DNA from: Planctomycetota bacterium
Lineage (GTDB): Bacteria > Planctomycetota > Phycisphaerae > WQYP01
Length of the DNA stretch: 8,068 bases
Reading direction: 5' to 3'
Assembly: GCA_021780285.1 (NCBI GenBank)
Contig: JAJXZA010000131.1
Coordinates: forward strand, 1-8,068
The notes under the pieces were generated by a model that did not search any database, was not told where the DNA came from, and worked only from the letters and a program-made list of their open reading frames with translations. Made by a program: the position numbers and the translations under genes. This document shows positions 1 to 5,392 of the stretch, piece after piece; position 1 is the stretch's first letter, and the number at the start of each line of letters is the position of its first letter.

Positions 1-6
1 TGCACT

Positions 7-433
7 TCACAGTTTTTTCAAATATTCTGGCCCAAGCGGGCTATCGACGCCGTGTGCTCCGCGAACCATGACGGCCAGCAACTGTAAACGTCCGTTAGGG
101 ACAGTACACTAGCGTCAGCGCGGCTACCGCCCACGCACCCACACGCCGCTGGCCCAGCCGGTCTACCAGTCGCCCTCCAATAAGGGCCGCTATGCAATAC
201 ACCAGTGCAGAACTGGCGGCCATGGCAAGGCGCACGCGCAACCCTTGATGCAGCTCATATCCTGCAAAGAAATAAACAGCGTTTGTTGTAATCGCCGTCG
301 CAAACACGCCCAACGCATGGATGCGATACCAGGGAAAGAGCTTCCCGGATTCTGCTTTGATGCCGGTGAACGGCACGCCCGATGTTGCCTGCGGATGCTG
401 CATAAACGCGATGATTATACGCTGCCGTCTCAT
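7..433 (-). pseudogene. Broken N-terminal fragment of an MFS transporter
   Basis: The intact minus-strand frame runs from an ATG at 433 to a TAA at 95-97 (112 residues). It reads like the start of a major facilitator superfamily transporter: a first hydrophobic helix around IHALGVFATAITTNAVYFFA, a second ending in GGRLVDRLGQRR, which is the classic MFS motif A loop, then the start of a third helix (VGAWAVAALTLVYC). An MFS protein needs about 400 residues. After the CCC before the stop, the +1 frame continues plausibly (RLQLLAVMVRGAHGV resembles helix 4) but stops at TGA 7-9, and the remaining frame also stops near 20. At least two lesions are therefore present and the gene cannot make a full transporter. 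The start is uncertain: there is no Shine-Dalgarno at 433, and an inner ATG at 403 lies just after a TATAAT on the minus strand (419-414). Motif A is clear; the helix 4 reading is inference. A sequencing error could explain one lesion but not both. Confidence 0.6.
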
Positions 434-644
434 TTACTGGCATCGGCCGGGAAAACAGCAGGCCGCAGGCTGCATAAATATATAGTTACCGGCAGCAACT
501 ATTGTGATGCGCACATGATTAACGTGCATTGCAGGGGTGACGCCTATTTGCCCTAAAACCAATGCGATTTTCAGCCCCGCGATGCCGCCGATAATCTCGC
601 AGTCAATCCATCAGAATGGCAATATAGCCCGCGTGCCAGCGTTC

Positions 645-657
645 ATGTTAACATAAT
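645..657 (+). promoter_or_regulatory. Palindrome overlapping a possible -10 box
   Basis: ATGTTAACAT (645-654) is a perfect 10-bp palindrome. It overlaps CATAAT (652-657), a five-of-six match to the -10 consensus, about 50 bases before the ATG at 707. No good -35 box is found 16-18 bases upstream, so the promoter call is weak. A protein bound at the palindrome would cover the -10 box. The rest of the 434-706 gap shows no gene or known RNA that I can recognise. Confidence 0.25.
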
Positions 658-674
658 TTTAGCCTTGGGCTGGT

Positions 675-694
675 AGCATGGCTTCATCCATGCT
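675..694 (+). promoter_or_regulatory. Perfect 7-bp hairpin just before the ribosome site
   Basis: AGCATGG (675-681) pairs perfectly with CCATGCT (688-694) across a six-base loop (CTTCAT). It is followed by a short T run (694-697) and then the Shine-Dalgarno GAGGTGA at 698-704. A smaller stem, AGCC/GGCT (661-664 with 668-671), lies just upstream. The hairpin leaves the ribosome site free, so it could stabilise the 5' end of the mRNA or act as a weak attenuator. The T run is short for a true terminator. The role is inference; the pairing is seen directly. Confidence 0.35.
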
Positions 695-697
695 TTT

Positions 698-704
698 GAG
701 GTGA
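698..704 (+). promoter_or_regulatory. Shine-Dalgarno that fixes the start at 707
   Basis: GAGGTGA matches seven bases of the anti-Shine-Dalgarno complement and ends two bases before ATG 707. The alternative GTG at 701 in the same frame lies inside this site and cannot be the start. Starting at 707 leaves a normal Tat signal peptide. Confidence 0.75.
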
Positions 705-706
705 TT

Positions 707-3043
707 ATGAATAGCTTAAATCGTTCGCGGCGTAAATTTTTGGCTCTTTCGGCCACGGCTGCAACAGCTGCGGGCTTGGCGGGGCATGGCCAAACGGCGG
801 CTGCAGATGTCACAACGCCAATTGTTCCAGGGCGGATCATAGGTTCCGAGCCGGCAACCTGGCTCAAAGCCTGTAACGTTGTCTGGACCAACCCCAGCGT
901 AGATGCCGCCGGGTCCATGCCTATGGGCAATGGCGAAGCGGGCATCAACTTTTGGGCAACAAGCAAAGGCGAATTGCATTTTTACTTTTGTCGCAGTGAT
1001 TCTTTCAGCGAAATCGGGCGTATTTTAAAAGTTGGCGCTCTAAAAGTGACGCTGGCGCCCAACCCATTTAAACCCGGTTCACCCTTCCGGCAGGAACTTG
1101 ATTTGCAGACCGGTGTGTGCACCATTACCGCCGGGCCGCAGGATGCCCAATGCACACTGCAGATATTTGTTGATGCGGAGCATCCGGTGGTGCATATAAC
1201 GGGGCGCTCGCATGCTCCAATGCAGGTCACAGCCGCCGTTACAAGCTGGCGGCGGACAGCGCACACGATAAAAGCCGGCGAAGATTGGTCGGCCTGGGCG
1301 ATGAAGGGCGCCCCATTTGCACTGGTGGAATCCGCGGATATTTTTCCGCCGGCCGCCGCTGGCGAAGCCATATGGTATCACCACAACGAAACCTCATGCG
1401 TGCCCGACACGATTAAATTGCAATCGCTGGAGCGCTTCGCCCATCTTATTGATGACCCGCTGCTTCATCGCACCTTCGGCGGCCACGTTGTGGGAGAGGG
1501 CTTTGTGGCCGGCGACAAGGGCCAAATAAAAACCGCAGGCAAGGTTAAGCAGTTTTCGCTGCGGGTGGCCACCCCCTGCATACAGGCGAAAACCGCCGCC
1601 ACATGGCTGGCTGAAGCACAACGTCATTTGCAGGCTAGCGCCGATGCAGCCGCCGCCATGCAACGCACGAGCGCGTGGTGGAAGAGCTTTTGGCAAAGAT
1701 CATGGATATGCGTACCCGGTAATTTGGCGGTAACACAGGGCATTAATCGCCAGCGATATATGCAGGCATGCGGAGGCCGCGGGGCATTTCCCATTAAATT
1801 CAACGGCGGCCAATTTACTGTCGAGCCAAAAGCCATGGGTCGGCCCTGGAACGCCGACTGGCGTGCCTGGGGCAATTGCCACTGGTGGCAGAATGTGCGG
1901 CATATGTACCACCCCATGCCGGCGCTGGGCGATTGCGACATGATGGCCCCACTATTTAACATGTACGACAAAGCCCGGCCCATTTGCACCGCACGGGCCG
2001 GATTCTACTTTAATGCACGAGGCTGCTACTTCCCCGAAACCATAACGGTTTGGGGAACCTATGCGAATGGCGATTACGGCTGGAATCGCACAGGGCATCC
2101 ACCGGGCTTTGTAGCATGCGGTTACTGGAAGCACGCCTGGAACCAGGGACCCGAACTGGTGAACCTTATGCTCGACTACTGGCACTACACCCGGGATGAG
2201 AGCTTTCTGGCGGGACGATTGCTGCCCATGGCAACGGAGGTGCTCGAGTATTTTGATTCACGCTTTAAACGCGACTCGCATGGCCGGATGATTCTAAACC
2301 CCACGCAGGCAGTGGAAACGTATTGGTACGGCGTGATTAACGATGCCCCAAGCTCATCAGGACTGGTGGCCATCACCGAGCGGCTCTGTGCGCTGCCTAA
2401 ACATCTGGTGCCGGCTAGGTTGCGGGCCTATTTCAAGCGCATGCGCCAAGCGGCGCCGCTGGTGCCGACACAGGAGGCAACATACCAAGGCAAGACGGTT
2501 CGCAAGCTTGCCCCTGCCGAACAATACATCAACAAAACGCATAACAGCGAAAACCCCGAACTCTACCCCGTGTGGCCATTCAGGCTGTATCGCCCGGGCA
2601 AACCAGATTACGACGAGGCCGTCTGGGCCTACAAACTGCGCCGCAATCATTTGTATGTTGGCTGGGGCTACGATGCCAACTGTGCGGCCATCCTGGGCAT
2701 GGCGGACGAGGCGGCCAAAATACTCAAAATTAAATGCGCCAATTCCAATGGCCGATACCGATGGCCGGCGACATGGGGGCCGAATTTTGACTGGCTGCCC
2801 GATCAAAATCATGGCGGCAACCTGCTGGAAACCGCCACCAGCATGCTGCTTCAGTTTGATGGTGATAAAATACTGCTGCTGCCGGCGTGGCCCCGCCATT
2901 GGGATGCCATCTTCAAACTTCATGCGCCCGGCAATACCGTCGTGGAATGTGAACTACGCAGCGGCACCGTCACCCGGCTACATGTAACGCCCGCAAGCCG
3001 CCGCAAGGATGTTGTGCTGACGGACGGTTTCAAGATGGCGTAA
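707..3043 (+). CDS. Tat-exported DUF5703 / GH95-like six-hairpin glycosidase
   Basis: This 778-residue protein is probably an exported glycan-acting enzyme. The N-terminus carries a twin-arginine signal (SRRKFLAL, residues 7-14), a mild hydrophobic stretch and an AAA cleavage site near residue 33, so it should be exported folded. The N-terminal beta domain has the family-like block SMPMGNGEAG (70-79) and matches the DUF5703 pattern known from Bacteroidetes and Planctomycetes. A linker (about 320-340, WWKSFWQRSWI) leads into an alpha/alpha six-hairpin barrel with WWQN (393-396), ETITVWG (444-450), QAVE (534-537) and ENPE (615-618). The C-terminus (about 715-770, from LLLPAWP) looks like the small beta domain that closes GH95-type enzymes. 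WGPNFDWLPDQNHGG (690-704) sits where GH95 fucosidases have DGNFGG, so Asp699 is a candidate catalytic base. That comparison is by eye. The substrate is unknown. The gene stands alone, with no transporter or SusC/D-type partner, and is followed by a hairpin. Family confidence is high; enzymatic activity is inferred. Confidence 0.85.
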   Translation: MNSLNRSRRKFLALSATAATAAGLAGHGQTAAADVTTPIVPGRIIGSEPATWLKACNVVWTNPSVDAAGSMPMGNGEAGINFWATSKGELHFYFCRSDSFSEIGRILKVGALKVTLAPNPFKPGSPFRQELDLQTGVCTITAGPQDAQCTLQIFVDAEHPVVHITGRSHAPMQVTAAVTSWRRTAHTIKAGEDWSAWAMKGAPFALVESADIFPPAAAGEAIWYHHNETSCVPDTIKLQSLERFAHLIDDPLLHRTFGGHVVGEGFVAGDKGQIKTAGKVKQFSLRVATPCIQAKTAATWLAEAQRHLQASADAAAAMQRTSAWWKSFWQRSWICVPGNLAVTQGINRQRYMQACGGRGAFPIKFNGGQFTVEPKAMGRPWNADWRAWGNCHWWQNVRHMYHPMPALGDCDMMAPLFNMYDKARPICTARAGFYFNARGCYFPETITVWGTYANGDYGWNRTGHPPGFVACGYWKHAWNQGPELVNLMLDYWHYTRDESFLAGRLLPMATEVLEYFDSRFKRDSHGRMILNPTQAVETYWYGVINDAPSSSGLVAITERLCALPKHLVPARLRAYFKRMRQAAPLVPTQEATYQGKTVRKLAPAEQYINKTHNSENPELYPVWPFRLYRPGKPDYDEAVWAYKLRRNHLYVGWGYDANCAAILGMADEAAKILKIKCANSNGRYRWPATWGPNFDWLPDQNHGGNLLETATSMLLQFDGDKILLLPAWPRHWDAIFKLHAPGNTVVECELRSGTVTRLHVTPASRRKDVVLTDGFKMA

Positions 3044-3045
3044 CT

Positions 3046-3066
3046 CCGCAAATTAGCTATTTGCGG
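3046..3066 (+). terminator. Hairpin after the DUF5703 gene, likely terminator
   Basis: CCGCAAAT (3046-3053) pairs perfectly with ATTTGCGG (3059-3066) around a five-base loop, starting two bases after the TAA stop. There is no U tract behind it, so it is not a textbook intrinsic terminator, but its position points to 3' end formation or mRNA protection. Confidence 0.5.
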
Positions 3067-3150
3067 GCTGGGGTTTCAAGGAGAATGCTCAATTATATTA
3101 AACGCCGCTAAACGCTATAAATGCGCTCAAGCCCCGTTTGCATGGCCCGG

Positions 3151-3179
3151 TTGACAAGACCTGTTGCAACCTCGATTAT
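3151..3179 (+). promoter_or_regulatory. Sigma70-type promoter for prfC
   Basis: A perfect -35 box TTGACA (3151-3156) is followed after exactly 17 bases by GATTAT (3174-3179), a four-of-six -10 box. Transcription would begin near 3186, giving prfC a leader of about 220 bases. It is the best promoter-like sequence I found by eye in the window; activity is not shown. Confidence 0.5.
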
Positions 3180-3192
3180 GGCTCTCTGACGA

Positions 3193-3213
3193 ATGTAGAT
3201 TATTAACCTACAT
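3193..3213 (+). promoter_or_regulatory. 21-bp dyad, candidate operator in the prfC leader
   Basis: ATGTAG (3193-3198) and CTACAT (3208-3213) are perfect inverted arms. The interior TTA/TAA (3200-3202 and 3204-3206) continues the symmetry around base 3203, with only one mismatch (3199/3207), so nine of ten pairs match. It starts about seven bases after the expected transcription start, a normal position for a repressor site. As RNA it would be a weak AT-rich hairpin, so a DNA-binding dimer is more likely. The regulator is unknown. Confidence 0.4.
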
Positions 3214-3276
3214 GATTGCGTGCGTGGCAAAAATACCCGGAAGTGACTGGGCTGACCGACTATAAGGCTGTTCTGA

Positions 3277-3327
3277 ATGAAACCGATGGAAGCTGCCGAG
3301 TTCAAGCGATGCTGTTCACCACCCTGA
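3277..3327 (+). CDS. Candidate 16-residue leader peptide before prfC
   Basis: A short open frame, MKPMEAAEFKRCCSPP, begins at ATG 3277. TAAGG (3263-3267), a five-base match to the Shine-Dalgarno consensus, lies nine bases upstream. It ends with Pro-Pro followed by UGA, a pairing known from other systems (for example TnaC ending in Pro) to slow termination, which is the step in which RF3 acts. The stop is preceded by CCC, and a one-base forward slip would place the ribosome in the prfC frame, which is open from there. There is no stimulatory Shine-Dalgarno of the prfB kind next to the stop. Short frames like this arise by chance, so it is reported as a hypothesis only. Confidence 0.2.
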   Translation: MKPMEAAEFKRCCSPP

Positions 3328-3409
3328 TGCCGCCGGTGTGTACCTGAGCGGTAGCGACGCGCTGCCCGCTTGCCCTTCAACCTTGCTTCTTTATGGATCG
3401 GATTCGTTT

Positions 3410-5035
3410 ATGGACGCCACCTTTGCGCAGGAAGTCGCGCGCCGCCGCACCTTCGCCATTATCTCTCACCCGGATGCGGGCAAAACAACCCTCACCGAAA
3501 AATTCCTGCTCTATGGCGGGGCTGTGCAATTGGCCGGCTCGGTCACCGCCCGCAAAAGCCATCGCGCCGTTACCTCTGACTGGATGGAACTTGAAAGGCA
3601 GCGAGGCATTTCGGTTACATCCACCGTTCTACAATTCGATTACAATGGTTACTGCATCAACCTGCTTGACACTCCGGGCCACAAAGATTTTTCCGAAGAC
3701 ACCTATCGCGTGCTTACCGCCGTTGACGCCGTCGTCATGGTTATTGATGCGGGCAAAGGCATTGAGTCGCAGACCCAAAAGCTCTTTGAAATCTGCCGCC
3801 GGCGGGGCATCCCCATTTTTACCTTTATGAACAAGCTCGACCGACCCACGCTCGACCCGCTCTCGCTGCTGGACCAGCTCGAGAGCGTGCTGGGCATTCA
3901 TGCCACGGCCATCAATTGGCCCCTTGGCAATGGCCCGGACTTCCGCGGCGTCTTTGACCGTCAGCAACGGCAGGTGCATCTGTTTGAGCGTACGCCGCAC
4001 GGCACCTTTCGCGCGCCGGTTCAGGTTTTGGATTTGTCGGACGCATTAGTGAAGGACCGCTTAAGCCCCGCATCGCACGCGCAGGCCCTTGAAGAAATCG
4101 GTGTTCTGGATGCCGCAGGCGCTGCGTTTGACCTCGCTAAAGTCCGCGGCGGCACCCTTACGCCGGTATTTTTTGGCAGTGCGGCAAATAACTTCGGCGT
4201 GCAACTGCTGCTGGACGCGTTTCTTTCGTATGCGACACCGCCCCAGCCGCGGCGCTCGGGCGTGGGCAGTCGTCCGGTGATTCCGTTGGATCACCCCGCG
4301 TTTTCGGGCTTTATTTTCAAAATTCAAGCCAACATGGACACCAAGCATCGAGACCGCGTGGCGTTCTTACGCGTTTGCTCGGGCAAGTTTGTCCGCGATA
4401 TGCGCGTGCGGCACGTGCAGACGGGCAAGGAGGTTCGTCTGGCAAGCTCACATAAACTGTTCGGTCGAGACCGCGAGACCCTTGATGAAGCCTATCCGGG
4501 CGATGTCATTGGACTTGTCGGGCACGCCGAGTTTGGCATCGGGCATACGCTTACCGAAGATTCTACGATTGTGTACGATGAGATACCGCAATTTCTGCCG
4601 GAATACTTCTGTTACCTGCACAGCACCAACAGTTCGCAATTTAAGCAGTTTCGTGCGGGCCTGAGCCAACTGCTGCAGGAGGGGGTTATTCAAACGCTAT
4701 CGCTCGTTGAGGACGACAGGCGCGGGCCGCTGCTCGCGGCCGTTGGCCCGCTGCAGTTTGAGGTGGTGCAATATCGGCTCAAAACTGAATACGGTGCGGA
4801 TTCCCGGCTTGAGCCGGCAGGCTTCAGCGCCATGCGATGGCTTTTACCCACGGTTACGCCCGAACAAGTCAACAAGGCACTCGCCTACAGCCGGACACGT
4901 GCCGCATCAACACCCCGGGGACACGTGGTCCTCTTGTTTCCGGACGAATGGGCTTTACGCTACTTTGCCAAAGAGCATCCGGAAATTGCCCTTCTCGATG
5001 CACCACCGCCGGTGGAATTTAGCATAGTAGCGTAG
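3410..5035 (+). CDS. prfC: Peptide chain release factor 3 (RF3)
   Basis: RF3 is a cytoplasmic translational GTPase that removes RF1 or RF2 from the ribosome after peptide release. The 541-residue product is close to the usual 525-540. All GTPase motifs are present: the P-loop SHPDAGKT (19-26), switch I region RGISVT (65-70), DTPGH (87-91) and NKLD (141-144). The block TSDWMELERQRGISVTS (55-71) is the RF3 hallmark that separates it from EF-G. FSGFIFKIQANMDTKHRDRVAF marks the start of domain II, and the C-terminal domain III ends in the FPDEWALRYFAKEHPEI type of tail seen in many non-enterobacterial RF3s. The start at ATG 3410 fits homologues, which begin about ten residues before RRRTFAIISHP. 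A GTG at 3338 in frame would add 24 residues with no RF3 likeness. The ribosome site is weak (GGA at 3400-3402). No other translation gene is nearby. The gene probably has its own promoter at 3151. Identity is certain; regulation is inferred. Confidence 0.97.
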   Translation: MDATFAQEVARRRTFAIISHPDAGKTTLTEKFLLYGGAVQLAGSVTARKSHRAVTSDWMELERQRGISVTSTVLQFDYNGYCINLLDTPGHKDFSEDTYRVLTAVDAVVMVIDAGKGIESQTQKLFEICRRRGIPIFTFMNKLDRPTLDPLSLLDQLESVLGIHATAINWPLGNGPDFRGVFDRQQRQVHLFERTPHGTFRAPVQVLDLSDALVKDRLSPASHAQALEEIGVLDAAGAAFDLAKVRGGTLTPVFFGSAANNFGVQLLLDAFLSYATPPQPRRSGVGSRPVIPLDHPAFSGFIFKIQANMDTKHRDRVAFLRVCSGKFVRDMRVRHVQTGKEVRLASSHKLFGRDRETLDEAYPGDVIGLVGHAEFGIGHTLTEDSTIVYDEIPQFLPEYFCYLHSTNSSQFKQFRAGLSQLLQEGVIQTLSLVEDDRRGPLLAAVGPLQFEVVQYRLKTEYGADSRLEPAGFSAMRWLLPTVTPEQVNKALAYSRTRAASTPRGHVVLLFPDEWALRYFAKEHPEIALLDAPPPVEFSIVA

Positions 5036-5315
5036 GCGATGTTAACAACACATAGGCCGGAAATATCCAGATGAGTGGGCGGCACGTGTCAAAACAGTAC
5101 ATATGCCTCATCGTGTTTTCATTCGCGGCAGCGTGTCGGCCCAAGTTGGCGAGCATCGCAGGCAAAGAGCGGTCTTTGGCGGGGGCAAGCCCACGCTCGA
5201 TGGAGCTCTTGTGGATACAGTACGTGTAACGTCTGCATTACCGGTTTATGCAGCAATGGGTGCTGATACAGCCGGGATGAATCACCAAAGCATAAAGCTC
5301 CGTTTGGCTTATGGC

Positions 5316-5355
5316 ACCTGCAAAGATTTCTCTTTTCAATCAGGAATTTGCAGGT
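5316..5355 (+). repeat. Perfect 9-bp inverted repeat, possible operator
   Basis: ACCTGCAAA (5316-5324) and TTTGCAGGT (5347-5355) are exact inverted arms, 22 bases apart. Their centres are 31 bases apart, close to three helical turns, so they lie on the same face of the DNA. The arms flank the possible -35 box at 5333, and the right arm touches the -10 box. This fits an operator for a dimer or a looped pair; as RNA it would be a stem with a long loop. Both readings are inference. Confidence 0.4.
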
Positions 5356-5360
5356 ATAAC
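5333..5360 (+). promoter_or_regulatory. Possible promoter of the DUF4159 gene
   Basis: TTTTCA (5333-5338) and TATAAC (5355-5360) are separated by 16 bases. The -10 box matches five of six consensus bases; the -35 is weaker. Transcription would start near 5367, giving a leader of about 26 bases that contains the ribosome site GGAG (5381-5384), eight bases before ATG 5393. Confidence 0.35.
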
Positions 5361-5392
5361 ATACCTTTACGGTTGCTTTTGGAGCGCTTGGG

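Larger units (their letters stand above)
3067..3409 (+). other. Long non-coding leader of prfC
   Basis: This 343-base gap has no recognised protein or known riboswitch. It holds a promoter (3151-3179), a 21-bp dyad (3193-3213) and a candidate leader peptide (3277-3327), each listed separately. A minus-strand open frame (3108-3380) is very basic and resembles no family I know. The prfC frame itself is open back to 3281, but that upstream stretch does not resemble RF3. Confidence 0.5.
5036..5392 (+). other. Gap between prfC and the DUF4159 gene
   Basis: This 357-base stretch has no recognised gene. No strong terminator follows prfC. Several stems can form: CAAAGA/TCTTTG (5163-5168 with 5173-5178), which overlaps and competes with GAGCG/CGCTC (5167-5171 with 5194-5198), and a bulged CATAAAGC/GCTTATG stem (5291-5313) directly before the long inverted repeat at 5316-5355. 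A 97-codon frame (5103-5396) overlaps the next start as ATGA but lacks a ribosome site and resembles nothing known. I do not recognise a riboswitch class. Confidence 0.4.

Noticed and set aside
245..556. 103-codon plus-strand frame at the left edge
   Set aside because: It lies opposite the recognisable MFS fragment and its translation, rich in Cys, His and Arg, looks like an antisense shadow.
3285..3335. tRNA-like T arm around GTTCAAGC
   Set aside because: The flanking bases do not form the T stem and no acceptor or anticodon stem could be found.
3108..3380. 90-codon minus-strand frame in the prfC leader
   Set aside because: Very basic, no known family, and it runs against a good plus-strand promoter and dyad. 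No start signals were seen.
3338..3409. GTG 3338 as the true start of prfC
   Set aside because: The 24 extra residues do not look like RF3, whose homologues begin close to the ATG at 3410. It is kept open only as part of the leader hypothesis.
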